Of a DNA stretch of 64,000 nucleotides, positions 1 to 11,615 are shown piece after piece. The stretch is from Diplosphaera chodatii (lineage: Eukaryota; Chlorophyta; Trebouxiophyceae; Prasiolales; Stichococcaceae). Position 1 is the first letter of the stretch. Each line of letters starts with the position of its first letter. A model generated the notes under the pieces. It worked only from the letters and a program-made list of their open reading frames with translations, was not told the origin of the DNA and did no database searches. Location of the stretch: positions 2,418,001 through 2,482,000 of the forward strand of contig JAALGY010000053.1 in the NCBI GenBank assembly GCA_032358165.1. Direction: 5' to 3'. The translations under genes and the position numbers were made by a program.

Positions 1-2927
1 AGGTCTGTCGGAAGTGCTGCGCTGTGCGCTTTGGACCCGCCGGCTGCCCCCCGACCCTCTGCAGTATCGCTTTGGGGTTGCCCACTGGTGTCGTCGCTTC
101 CATTGTGCTGCGCTGGTGCCGCTGCAGAGGCGCTCGCTGCATGCTGCGGAGCCCGCTCCCAGATCGTCAGCTCATGCGCCGAGTCGCTCCAGTTTGGCAG
201 CGCCACCCGCTGCAGTGCAGGCGCACACCAGTTCGGTGACAGGCTCTTAACACTGACGACTACAGCAGGCACATGGTCTGCAACTTGCACTGCCTAACTG
301 CACATGTATAGGCTCTGCTCTTGGTCATGCCCAGTCAGACAGGGCTCGCATGTTCCTGCTCCACACCTGCACAAGGCGCCAGCCTGCCAGCAGCGCTGCC
401 GTGAAGCCGCGATTCGCTGTGTCGCCATCCCATTCGCCGACAACGCACACACAGCGGCCCCTGCCAGCATGGGCCATTGGTGTCGGAGAAGATGGGGTGT
501 GGGCACCTCAGCCATCCCAGTTGGATGCACTTGTGGGGCCCCACACCTGGTCCCTGATAGGCTCCATTGCACCGCGGTCCAGTACACCTGAGGTGCGTCC
601 TGTCGGGAACTGGCAGAGCAGCACCTGTACTTTCTGAGGGCTTGCGCCGCCATGTCGCTGTCAGGCGGCGGGTAGCACAGCAGCAGCGCGCGCTTCTGCA
701 GCCGTCCCGCAGCCGCCACTCCGCCATGCTGCACCTGCACGAGGGTGGCGATGCCGTCGCAACCCTGGCGGCGTGTGCCTCAGCACCCGCGGTCAGAGCA
801 CTGCCATGCCGACCTCGGTGACGGTTGGGATGCGCCCGTGGTAGGTGTTGACGGCGGTCGCTGCAGGGCCGGGCGGAGCAATGTCCAGCGCCAGCACATC
901 GGCGCCCGCGCCCCGCAGGACCCTCGCCCAGTAGCCAGTGCCGGCGCCCAGCTCCAGCAGCGGGGAGCGCATAGTGAGCGCCTTGATTGCCGCGGCACTC
1001 GGCGGCGCATATGCGTACACGTGCACCTGCCGGAGTGGGAGTGGCAGTGTGAGTTGCATGCTTGGATGCTGCAGCAGCGCAGCCAGAGCATCCCCAGCAC
1101 TGGTGAACTATCTCAGGGAGGCATGCACACCGTGTAGCTCCTGGCGCCTATCACCAACGGGCAACACAAAATGATCAAGATCAACAGAGATGTGCGAAAG
1201 TAATGCCGGACGTGCGTGTCGCGAAGGGAGCGGTGGCCACCTCACGGGTGGCGGCGCGCCACGCCCTGAGGACATCAGACGCAGGGGCCGCGCCCCACCG
1301 CCCACCCTTGGGTGCCTCGGGGTCGACTCCGCCGCTGCTCCCGTCGTCTGCATCCTCCTGGCTTCCCATGGTGTCCAGGCCTGCACGAGCGAAAGACCGC
1401 TGCGCTCTAGACTTCTGCCTCCTGCAGCTTCCTGGTAAGCAAGCGCATCGTGGGTTCCCGCAGGCAAGAGTCTAGAGAAGGCTGCAGTCTAATCGTATCA
1501 GGGCACCGCCAACAAGTGAAGTGCTGATGTGAAGTGCCACCTGCCAGCAGCCGGCAGCCCTCCTGGAAGCGTGCCCACATCACTGCGAGCAGCGGGTTGC
1601 GTGCCGACTCCCCCTCTGCCAAGCGCAGGCTGCAGCCCGCCGGCGAGCCTGCATCTGCTTCCAGGCCCCATGTGTCCAGCAGCAGCTGCCGAGCTGCGGG
1701 GTGCCGCTGCAGGAGCGCCTGGCAGGCTGTGGCATTGCCTGCACCAGACAGCAGACCATGTTCAACGCAGACCATGTTCAACGCAGACAGTGGAGGGTAT
1801 CCCTGGTTCCAGATAGGCACAGGTTCCATGCGGAGGAGCGTCCTGCAGACCCTGTGCACATCAGCAAGAAGCAGTGCCCGAAAAAGTGGTTTGCCAGCAT
1901 TTGGTTTGTCAACCCTGCCTGTGGCTGATGCTGTGACTGCCGGGAAGTAGTCGTGTGGCGGCGGGACTGCGGGCGCCCGCCAGCCGCAGGTCAGGAGGTG
2001 CTCCAGCAGCGAGTAGTAGCAGCCGTCAAGTGAGGCCGCCACATGCACCACAGCCTCTGCGGGCATCCCACCGGCACCTGCGCACAGCAGAGCGCATGGG
2101 TGTGCACGAAAGGCAGCCGCAACGGAGCACAGCATCGTACGCTCGGTGCACTGGTGCAGGCGCAGGCAAGCAGTGCGTTGCGTGCCTGCAGTGACCACCT
2201 GCGGCTGCATGTGGCTGCGTCCAGGAGCTGGCGACGCCAGCGTGGCCTTTCAGCGTCGTGTGCAGGTCTGCAGCTGCCCTGCGCAGCACCAGGACACATT
2301 GGGTAGATCATCAAAATTGCAGCCCTGCAGTTAGGCCAGAGAGCAGCACAGCGATGCCCACAGGATGTGCAGCAACAAAGCAGACCTGCGTGAGACTTTG
2401 CCCAGGCCCCCCAGGCTGGCGCCCTCCAGCCGCTGGACTGCCTGCATGTAGGCCGGCTACCATCTCAAGCTGCGACGAGGCCATTGCAGATCCTTATGTA
2501 CTTCGATTGCTACCCTCCGCAGCCAGCTTCTGCAACCAGAGCCGTGTCCATTCGACGCAGACGCACAACTCGTCTTGGGTGGACATGCGAGCTTGTCCAC
2601 CTGGTTGACTGCTGCCAATGCTGCCAGGGTCCAGCCGGCGTCAGCCGCGACTGACGCCGCCAATCGAGCTGCGCTGACTGCCGCCATTGCATGCGCCAGC
2701 TCCCGAGCCCGTGCCGCCAGCGTCTTGTCCACGGCCGCCAGGCTGGCGCAGCCTGACACGCACCACAGTGCGCAGGCATCTGGTGCTGTTCCCAGCCCCA
2801 GTGCGGCGGCCTGCCTGGCCGCTGCGGCGGGGCTGCCATTCCTGATGGCTGCTGGTGTAGCGTCTGCTTTGGGAGCCGACACGGTGTACTGTTGCCCAGC
2901 ATCATGCTTGCGCTTCCTGTTTACCAA
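1..2927 (-). CDS. SAM-dependent methyltransferase with an unknown N-terminal region (3' end beyond the window)
   Basis: Probable small-molecule or protein methyltransferase of the family widespread in algae and oomycetes; the substrate is unknown. Phase-compatible exons on the minus strand are 2927-2601, 2441-2386, 2278-2199, 2077-1919, 1738-1541, 1431-1241, 1026-814, 734-625, 460-367 and 209 to beyond position 1. The exon at 1026-814 carries motif I, LLELGAGTGYW, followed by an acidic strand end, DVLALDIAPPG. The next exons carry LLLCYPPPDSDMA and CVVGEWDGDT, typical of this family after motif I. The last exon reads VALPNWSDSAHELTIWER and then a disordered tail that leaves the window. The first ~200 codons are Ala-rich and match nothing I know. 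No ATG heads the 2927 exon, so it probably starts at an acceptor near 2921 and the true start lies upstream. An ATG at 1369 could instead start a shorter methyltransferase-only gene. The fusion is an inference from phase; the methyltransferase core is clear. Confidence 0.7.
1752..1783. repeat. 16-bp direct tandem repeat, two copies
   Basis: The unit cagaccatgttcaacg occurs twice head to tail. It lies inside the proposed GC-AG intron 1918-1739 of the methyltransferase gene. A unit of 16 bp would not preserve the reading frame, which supports an intronic rather than coding location. Confidence 0.85.
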
Positions 2928-3714
2928 AAAGCTATGACGACATCAGCCGATCAGCTACCATGCAGGAAAGCATGTGCCACGGTGCATGCGCCAACATGCT
3001 GGCTTTCGTCCTGATATGCATGCTCACCCAGACGCAAAACGCCAGCCTGCGGTTTTGTGGTGCTGTAACGCCTGTGCAGTAGGACGTTCCTCAGCATTTA
3101 GCTCGACTGTGATGTTTGAGAGTGCATGTAGGAACTGCGCCACACCATGATATGCCATCTACACCCTGCACTGACCTGCTCAAGCTCGCTGGAGTCCAAC
3201 ATGGTAACCGATGGCCTGGATGTCCGACCTGTTCGGGAGGTCCGCTCAGGAATCACGGGCACATGCGCGCGTTAGCGCTAATGCCGACGCTGATAACTCC
3301 ATTTTATGTCAGTCCTTCCCAACAACACGCGCAACAGGCGTGCATTCCTTGATGAATGCAAGAGTGTGAGACAATTCGTGTGGTTGCATGTGATTGAGTC
3401 TGCAGACTCTGCAGATTGAGCGTCTGTAGAGACCAATGTTGTACTGAATTGTACGGGCACTGTGTAGCAAACTTATGTCAGACGACTGCTAATGCCATGC
3501 TGAGAAATGCGGCACTCTCCAACGCTGTACTCTACACGGCCGCATATTGCAGCTGCATTATCGCTAGCCTAAGCACTTGTGGTATACAAGTCACAGCAAT
3601 CCGCTGCTGTAAACCGTTGAAATCCTCCCCCCCTCGCAGAAACCAGATGTCTTACAGCGGCGCTTCCACATATGAACACAGCAGTGGACACGTGAGGATG
3701 TGACGACACCTTCG
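2928..3714. other. Intergenic stretch, no supported gene
   Basis: This holds the upstream side of the methyltransferase gene, probably including its missing first exon and promoter, and the sequence just past the 3' end of the small membrane-protein gene. Short open frames are present on both strands, but none has convincing composition or splice sites. The sequence is less GC-rich than the flanking exons. Confidence 0.5.
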
Positions 3715-4417
3715 TCATGTCAGCAGCGGCTGCTCCAGCTGCGTTGGCGCCGGTTGCAGCGGCGTGGGCTGCGGCTGGCCACTGTCTGAGGTGTCCAGCA
3801 AGCCGCGCAGCTGCTCCTGCGGCTCTGCTAACTCCCCACCCACGGCCTCTGCTCCTGTAGGTCAGGAGGCCGTGCCTGTCAGCAACACGCAGAGCTGGTC
3901 GGCTGACTACACAGCCTGGGTGGTCTGAGCAAAGTGTGCCTGCTCCGACTCATGCATGTCCCACAGACTCCGCATCATGCTATAGGACATGCACCACAGT
4001 GTTGAAAGCCCAACAAAGTCATCATCCAGTAGCATGCAGTCAGAGGCCTCTTCGACAGGTCTCCACCCACAGTATGCCAGTGGTGCACGGACGCTGGACT
4101 CTCAACAATGCACTACTGGCATATCACCCACCCTGCTGCAGGGTGTCTGGGTGCTGCATGCCCATGGCCGGCGCCTCCGCCACGGCTGCGGCGGCATCAG
4201 CTGCAGGCATACCAGCGCCCGGCTCCTGCTGCATTGCCATGCCCGGCGGCTGCTCCACTGCCTGCTGTGCCTCCTGTGGCGCCAGCAGCTGCCCCGGCAC
4301 CGCCTGAAAGAGCGCTGCGTTCTGCCTGCAGACCAACCAAAGCCACAGCTCGCACACTACCATACAGCAAGCTGCGACAGCACATATGATGTGAATGATG
4401 CTCAACTTGCCAGACAC
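3715..4417 (-). CDS. Small single-pass membrane protein with a Gln/Pro/Ala-rich tail, unknown function
   Basis: Two exons, 4417-4132 and about 3864-3715, join in phase (a G at the donor plus GA at the acceptor). The N-terminus MSGKLSIIHIICAVAACC is followed by a hydrophobic run to about residue 28, a signal anchor. The rest is low complexity, rich in Gln, Pro, Ala and Met, and ends EQPLLT before TGA. There is no recognisable domain. The gene lies 92 bp downstream of the stop of the zinc-knuckle gene on the same strand. The start is the first ATG, directly before the hydrophobic segment. Small proteins of this composition are common orphans in algal genomes, so a misprediction is possible. Confidence 0.5.
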
Positions 4418-4509
4418 GAAGGCCTATGCAGGACTTCTACTTTACAGATACGCAGGTGGGTCCAGTCTCATATGTCCTCGGGCAGTGCTGTGCCACTCAC
4501 AAGCACGGT

Positions 4510-7500
4510 CTAGTGCATGCACAGTTGGCTCTGCTGGCACAAAGCGCACGTGGCGGCGGCGACGGAGGCCTGCTCCTCCTCCAGCTTCTTGACACGTGAC
4601 TGCGCCGCCGTGATCTTGTAGCAGTACTTGCAGTACGACTGCAGCCCGTCGCTCGTCATCTTGCTCTTGTAGAACTCGCTGCTGGGCTTGCTGATGCCAC
4701 ACCTGCGGCTCTCAACACTAGATCGTCGGCGCCCAGCATTGTCTCACAGCCGAGCAGCTCAGAAATGGCGGTTGTGAGTGTTGCTGCATTGCCCTGGCCT
4801 GCTTCAAATGCATCGAGCTTCTGCTCCATGCTGGCAGCAACCTACATTCTGAACTTTCGGCCTTGTAACGGCCTTGTCACGGTCCACACGCACTGTACGC
4901 ATTGTACGCATTGCACACTTCAACGCACCGGCGGCAGGCCTTGGCAGCCACGGGGTTGCGGGCTTCAGAGCGCGCTGCGGCAGACGCCTGGTAGCAGGTC
5001 TTGCAGTGGCTGTACAGCCCGTCCAGCATCAGCCGGTTCTTGTAAAACTCGTTGGCGGGCTTGATAGCCCCACATCGCCGGCACTTCTGCATGTCAGACA
5101 ATGATGCTATTGAGGTTCAGCTGTAGCGCAGGAGTCTGCGGATGAAGCTGCCTTGGGTAACCCCTAGTTGAGCATCTTTCACGAGTAGCAGCAGAAGGTA
5201 CCTTGGAGTCGGCCATGCGCTGCTCCATGGGCGGCAGCGTCTGCTGCCGCCGCTGGCTGTTCTGGGAGAAGCACGCCTTGCAGTTGTTGTATAGCCCGTC
5301 GTTGTTGGTGCGGTTGCGGTAGAAGTCCGTCGCCGGCTTCATCACCTTGCACTTGTGGCACTCCTGCGCACATACGAGGTGCAGAGTTAGCAGCACAACG
5401 GCACAGTGGCACATTGTCAGAATGGCCTCCAAACTGCAGGTCCTGCGACCAACAGACGCCTGTACGATGTGCACGTGCACGGTGGCTTTGCCGAGTGTTG
5501 GGTTTGCGGTCAAAGGCTCACCTTATGTGTCACGGTGGGGCTATCAATGCGTTGCTTCTTCTTACGGCGCTCCACGCACTGCTTGGCATCGCAGACCTGC
5601 ACAGCAGTATACGATTACCGAGCGTCAGGCAGCAAATTCCCAAGAAATCAGCCACGTAGGTTATCAACAGGGTGTCCGCATGCCAGCGTAGCACCTTGCA
5701 GCGGCCATCATAGCCATCCGCATTGGCCTTGCTCTTGTAGAACTCTGTGAGCGGCTTCACGGTCTGCATGTCCACAGCACCCCATCAACATACAAGCATG
5801 CCCCAGCTTCTTGCATTGCATGAACGGGGTGAACTAGAGGATGTAACGCAGAGGAGTTGAGGGTCGTATGAGTCAATGCATCGCAGGATCATGCGATTGG
5901 TTTGCAGGATATGCGCGCACATGGCAGCGGCGGCAAAGCTTGTGCTCTGGTGGAATGCTGCCGAGGCCCTCTGGCTGTGTGGCAGGCGCCTCAGCGGTCG
6001 CATATCCCTGCCCGAACCCAGCTGCAACATGCATGTCCAGCGCCATGACCTGCACAGGACAAACAGCATGAGAAGTCGTGCTGGAAGGTGGTGACTGTAA
6101 GATTCACATGTCTTTGCACACTCATAGCTAGCATCGTGTGACGACAATTGCGGCTGTCGACACTCGGTACCTCCACATGGTCGGGGTCATGCTCGGCGGT
6201 GGCCGCGTCTGTGGGGTCCCATGCGGGCACCTGCCACTGCTGCTGCTGCTCTGCCTCAGGGGCCGCCCCATCTGCCATTCATGCAAGATCCCAGTGTATC
6301 AGGGTGGAGTTGCTTGACTCGGAACAACAATACAGATATCTGACGGCATGCGTGAGTGTGCCAACACGCACTGTGCATGCTGGAAGGACGCCTGCTGGTG
6401 TGTGCCTGACAGCGCACAGTCTCGCCACACCTGGCTGCTGCAGGTGTTGTGCCTCTTGCTGCAGCACACCATCGCCCGGGGCCGCACCGGTCATCGGCTG
6501 GGCTACGCTCGGCTGTGATGCTGCGGCAGTCAGTAGCAGGTTGCGGGACTGCTTGAGACGCTCCCGTTCCTGGTATATCTCCCTGCGGCACATGACAGCA
6601 TGCTCGACCGCTGTGTGCGTTGCTGCCACCATCGCGCCACGCTGCATGCGGTCACATCGTGCCACTGCCTGCAGAGCTGCGTGGCACGCATGGCGTGCGC
6701 CGAGCAGCAGTAGTGCCGTTCTGTTACGACATCAACGTCAGAACCCTTACCAGGCATTCTCCAGGCCGGCAGTTTGCAGACGCTCGGTCTGGTCCTGCAG
6801 CGCCAGCGACTCCTCTGTCTGCGCACGGCGCTGCTCCCACGCAGCCGCGCCCTCCAAATCACCGGGCCTGAGGCCCATGTCATTCAGCGCCTCCTGTAGC
6901 AAGCGTAGACCGGCAGCAGTGAGGCCTGGGTGTGCATCGCGCATCGTGGGCATGCGCTGTCAGGGTGCTGCAAAGATGACGGTGGTCATGCTGTGATCTC
7001 ACCGATGCAACACTCTTACTGCTGACAAGTGTGTCGATTCAGACAGACACGAGGCAGGGGCTGACGACGTGGTTATCCATCCTTGAGTTTGAGCTCTTGG
7101 CAGCGGTGCAGCAGTGAGGGCCAAACGGTGGGACACACACAGATGGCGAGTCGGGGTCACCCGCCACCACTCCTGAAACAGTCGTGCTGAAATTGAGCCT
7201 ACATACGCACCGTTCGCCGCAGGTTTGCAGCCAGTCTGTGGTTGCTGACGAGCTCCTGCTGTGCATCGGTGAGCTCATTCATCTGCAGCTGGTGGTCGAG
7301 GTACCGGATTTGGTCCAATGTCTCCTCCATGGTGCAGAAGAAGCGATGACACGCTAAGCAGGAGGGGCAGCCCGCCGTCGGCCCTCGCCGTGGCTGCACC
7401 GAGAGGGCAGGATAGCCGGGGAGCGCAAACAACCGTGACGAGCGGAAGAAGTATGGCCCAGGAAACGGAGCAATGTCAGTTTGCCCTCAAGAACGCGCAG

Positions 7501-7693
7501 TTGCGAACACACTCTGTCGATGCTGTCGCCGGCCGAGCGCAAGCTGGTACCAACAGCCGCGAGGGTCGCTGCGGAGGAGCTCAAAGTTGCAATGGTTTTC
7601 TGCAGGGTCGGCGGTGAAAGTTGTAGAGTCCACAGGATGGCCGGAGTCCCAGAAGAATGAATTGCCGCCCTGGGGCGGCTGGAGGGGTGCCAT
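4510..7693 (-). CDS. Multi-zinc-knuckle protein: four tandem CxxC...FY...DGL...CxxC units after a helical N-terminus
   Basis: Exons on the minus strand: 7353-7211, 6956-6751, 6582-6431, 6271-6171, 6049-5921, 5763-5695, 5596-5522, 5363-5202, 5086-4929 and 4702-4510, all in phase. From the ATG at 7330 this gives about 454 residues. A further helical stretch at 7620-7434 joins in phase upstream; an ATG at 7693 is nearby but in another frame, so the 5' end is unresolved. The N-terminal ~200 residues are charged, helical and then Gln-rich. Four knuckles follow: CRRCH...FYKSKANADG, CHKCKVMKPATDFYRNR, CRRCGAIKPANEFYKNR and CRRCGISKPSSEFYKSK, each ending in a CK-x-C-like pair, plus a final half-site CALC. 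The knuckle resembles the Cys4 element next to endonuclease VII/HNH domains in phage proteins, but no nuclease domain is present. A nucleic-acid-binding or scaffolding role is a guess. Confidence 0.7.
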
Positions 7694-8508
7694 ATCAATA
7701 ATAATAATTTCCATGTGGTGAAGCCTCACGGGACTCTACTACGACCTCATTTTTGGGACTTTCCGTCGCGCGTGGACGTTTCTCCGGGCCGGCGCGGCCC
7801 TCAGGACGCATGATAAATCAGAGTGCGCGTTCCTGTTGACGGGCGCACGCCCCGGGCGTGTTTGCCGCGCGGCGTCATGGGCCTGTTTCTGACGGGCGCT
7901 AATGACGGGCTAACTCAGCACTAATAACTACCTAATCACATGCCCTTCTACAGCCTCTCCTTTCAGCACCGGGCCGTCGGAACGACGGGGTTGTCGACTA
8001 GTAGTACTCATGAAACTCATGGCATGTGCCACTTGTAAGACCACCTGCTTGCACTGGATTCGCTGGCTACGCGGACAGAGGCAGTGTTTGCGGTATGTTC
8101 AGCGTGACTGTTGACTCCTGTTGTGTTGGATGATCGACATCATGCGTGCCAGCCTGGCATTGATTGTGTGTTGAAGAACGCAGTTTATCGAATGCGACAG
8201 CTAAACAATAGGTTTTAAACCACATGGTGCGAGTACGGCTCGCAGCACTACCGTCGTGCCAGTCCCACATACCAACTGCTTGAGGTCTAAAATGTAGTAA
8301 GCGGGAGCTTCCAACAGAGGCAGAGCGTGTGCTGGAGGCTGGCTGGTACGCACGACATGTAGTGGACTCAGCGGCGCACCCGTCACACAAGCTTCCATGA
8401 ACGGACGTGCGCCGCCCCGCCGTCCGCAGGTGCGTATAATTGCGGCACGGCAACTGTTGACAATGCCCATGGTATATCTGGCCAGCGCTGCAACGTCGAG
8501 CGCTTGTG
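7694..8508. promoter_or_regulatory. Divergent intergenic region between the zinc-knuckle and FkbM genes
   Basis: About 815 bp separate the two divergently oriented genes. No convincing coding sequence is seen; the long minus-strand open frame at 8067-8531 lacks coding-like composition. The segment 7740-7900 is very GC-rich with CpG-rich runs, and a short ATAATAATAATT stretch sits at 7697-7709. Promoters and 5' leaders for both genes should lie here. No defined motif can be assigned. Confidence 0.4.
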
Positions 8509-11415
8509 ATGTGCGTCATGTGTTTGAGCATTCCTTTAAGTGGCTCAAGTGAGCGGTGGTGTCGTGTTGAGGTGCCGGCAATTGTGCTAAAAGACGCCCA
8601 CCTCGCATGCTACGACTTGGCCATCCCATCAGTTGCTGTGTCCTTGGACCAGGTGCGGGTGCAGGAGGAGGTGGCCGACTGTGCGGCGGTAGTGGTGTTC
8701 TTCCTGCTGGTGGCAGCGCTCCCAGCGGGATCGTACTTCTTCCTGCACCGCAGCCTGGTCACACGCTATGAGCAGCTGGCAGATACCCTGGCACAGCAGG
8801 CCACTGAGGTAAGCTGCTGCATGTAGCAGCTGGTGCACAACACACCTACGTCGAGCCACTGTTGCGCTGAGAAGGCGTAGGGCAGCTCTATAACGTGCGA
8901 TCACTGTGTGCAGGTGTCCAGGCTGCGTGCTGATGTGGCGCAGTTTGCTGACATCCGTGACACGCTCAGCTTCAGCGTGGACCTGCTGCGGGACGTCACG
9001 GCGCAGCACATCTACGACACCAGGGTCCAGGAGCGCTCAGCAGGCAGCGCGACATACGAGAAGCGCGGCCGCGCAGCGGCCGGCGCACATGACGGTAGGA
9101 GCCTCGAGCATGCACTGCGCAGAGGCAATGTGAGCCTCGGAGGGAGTGCGCAGCATTCACATTTCCCGTCTGTGTTGTCTGTGAAGCAGCGTATGTGGCA
9201 TGCTGTGCAGGGGGCGGCACGCTGGGGGAGATTAGTGCGGCCGCTGGTGCCATGGCGAGCAGCCTCTGGGCTGCTGAGGTGCTCGCCCTTGACTCTTGCG
9301 CACTCCTGAGCCCGATCCCGCCGGCCACCGGCCATGAATTTCGCCGACCTGTTGTACAATTGGACACACAAGTCTTGGCATGCCCACGCTTGGCCAAAGG
9401 GTCGAGCTCATGCTGTGAAACTGAGCTGCTGGATGCACCCGAACAGGACTGGGCTGCCAAGAAGCTGGCGCTGCCATGGGGCCACAGTGGCGACCCTGCA
9501 TCCGGCAGTGGCACGGGCAGCCAGCAGGCAAGCAGCAGCAGTCAGGGCAGCAGAGCCACTGCGTATATAGGCAGCGGAGGCGGCAGCAAGGGAAGCAAGG
9601 GCGAGGAGGAGCACAGCAGCCACGGCAGCTCAGGCGGCGCTGCGGCACTGCAGGCCTGGCCACCCGGCCAATGTGTGCCTGTGAGTCAACAGCGTCAAGA
9701 GTGTGAACGCGCACATTTTTGCAGGAAGCCCCTTTCTGCTGAAGGGCCTTGGTGCATCCTTCACTGTGTACGGCGACCTTGGTTGGCCAGTCGAGTCCAT
9801 TCACCTCTGCTGCAGGGGAGGATCAAGTGGGAGGGCGACACCCCTGCAGCCTGGCACCACTACTTCGAGCCATTGAAAGCTGCCATGGAGCCGGTGTGAG
9901 AATCAACTGCCAAACAGGATGCTGCACCCCTCACGCCTGGTCTGCAGTCGTCGGCGCCCGGGATGTTGTGCAGCTCAACTCAAGGGACCCTATTGCGTGC
10001 TGCAGGGATACTTTGTGGATGTCGGCGCTGGAGACGGCGTCTTCACGTCGAACACCTTCTTCCTGGAGCGGCAGCGCTGCTGGAAGGGCATCGCCGTTGA
10101 GCCCACCAGCAACGAATACCCTAAGCTGGAGCGCCAGCGCCCTGGGTCCACCGTGGTGAGCAGCCCGGCTTGTTTGCTCCCCGCTTCTGTGCTGCAGCTT
10201 AGCTGTAGGGTGGCGTACTGTATGGCAATACAAAGCCTCACAAGACCCTGAGTGTATCTTGATGGTCAGGAATGCCCAGGGGTGTGAGCGGTCAGGAAGT
10301 ACCAGCACCAATTCTCATGGCAGTGGCTGCCTCACTGGTGTAGCGGTGCAGGGTCCTCAACCTGCTGTGTGACCTGCGCTTGCGATTGCATAGGTACACG
10401 GCGCGGTGTGCGAACAGGACGGTTGGAAGCTGTTCCAGGATGTGACGGTGAATGGCTTGTGGACCGGGTGGAGCGGCTTCAGGGACACCTTTGACGAGCA
10501 CCACGCTCATCAGGTGGCCGGCAGCTCATGTTGTATCAATGCCATCACCTGTACTTCTGAGCCTACCGTTGGGAGGGACACAAGGCGAATGCGTTGAAGG
10601 GTTGTAGCAGTTTGGGCAAACATGTCAGTCGGCAGAGCTGTTGCTGTCACGTCGTCGTTGATCGTCGTCTGCACTCTGTAGGTGGACGCCAATGTGCGCG
10701 TCAACAAGGGCTGGGCAGCTAACGACTACAAGGTGCATTGCTTCAGGTGCGACATAAAAGAGACAGACGAATTACATGTTGGATGTGAGAGATCCCAGTG
10801 GAAGCCATCTTGATACGCTGTGGAAGGTGCACGTGCGAAGGCATGACCAAGCTGGTTGGTGAGCTTGAAGCACTGCAACATGCAGGTTGCAGACGCTTTT
10901 GGACATGGAGCAGCGCCGGCACGTCAACTATATGACGGTGTCTGTGGAGGGCCATGAGCTGCCGGTGCGGTTGGTCGGCATCAGGGTGCTCGCAGTGGCG
11001 CCAGCCTCACTGCAGAAAACCACCGATCAGGATGTCCTGGCCATGACGATGGGTGTTGTACGCTGTCATGCACCATTCCCGTGCGCACTGTGACCTGCAG
11101 GTGTTGCGGAGCATGCAGTGGGATCAGGTCTCTGTTGATGTTATCGAGGTTGCCATACACTCCAAGATGGACCGTGAGGGTGTCACGGCATTCCTCCAGG
11201 GCAAGGTGAGAGGTCTGGACCAGCTGCTGGTGGCCACACTTGTGCAAAAGTGTTGAGGGAGCGACTGCGCCAAGCACATGCTCGCAGTTGGCACACTTCA
11301 CTGTCTCGTTCCTGTACAGGGCTATAAGGAGGACACGAGGTGGCCGTACCCCGAGTCACACGTGTTCCTGCACCCGGGCTTTCGTAAGAAGCTGGCTGAT
11401 GTCACTGGTGTGTAA
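8509..11415 (+). CDS. Type II membrane-anchored FkbM-family methyltransferase
   Basis: Ten exons join in phase: 8509-8808, 8914-9094, 9211-9680, 9816-9893, 10006-10155, 10394-10513, 10682-10746, 10886-10964, 11101-11205 and 11320-11415, giving about 547 residues. Residues ~58-79 form one transmembrane segment (VVVFFLLVAALPAGSYFFL). A coiled coil to about 125 and a Ser/Gly-rich linker to about 320 follow. The C-terminal ~200 residues are an FkbM methyltransferase: motif I GYFVDVGAGDGVF, then AVEPTSNEYPKLE, VHGAVCEQDG, the core HVNYMTVSVEGHELPVL and a C-terminal VFLHPGFRKKL. FkbM enzymes O-methylate sugars or other small molecules. The anchor plus stem suggests a Golgi or other endomembrane enzyme facing the lumen, perhaps modifying glycans (inference). 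The start codon is the first in-frame ATG and is uncertain. The unspliced reading of 9211-9680 is the weakest part. Confidence 0.85.
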
Positions 11416-11615
11416 ATCACCATCTTGACAAACCTATGCGCAACATCCTGATATCTAGCTAATGTGTGCAGTGGCGCACTTCCTGCACAGAAGTATGTCT
11501 GGAAAACAATACAGCAACTATGATGTAACACCAGACGCAAAAGGTGAACGCCTGCTGCCAGGGGCTTCCAGATCATCAGCTGTCACGCACACCAGCCAGA
11601 TCCACGTCACTATCA
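11416..11615. other. Convergent 3' intergenic region
   Basis: About 200 bp lie between the stop of the FkbM gene and the stop of the NIFK-like gene on the opposite strand. It should contain both 3' untranslated regions, which may overlap. No gene is seen. Confidence 0.6.

Noticed and set aside
1407..2210. A single uninterrupted 267-codon exon ending KLQEAEV
   Set aside because: It contains a 16-bp tandem repeat and an apparent GC-AG intron, and its end bypasses the phase-matched splice into the methyltransferase exons.
4510..7693. A phage-derived homing or recombination endonuclease gene
   Set aside because: The Cys4 knuckles resemble those beside endonuclease VII domains, but no HNH or endonuclease VII catalytic residues are present, and the gene has many spliceosomal introns.
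8067..8531. 154-codon minus-strand open frame upstream of the FkbM gene
   Set aside because: No domain, no splice context and composition unlike the coding exons; it lies in the divergent promoter region.
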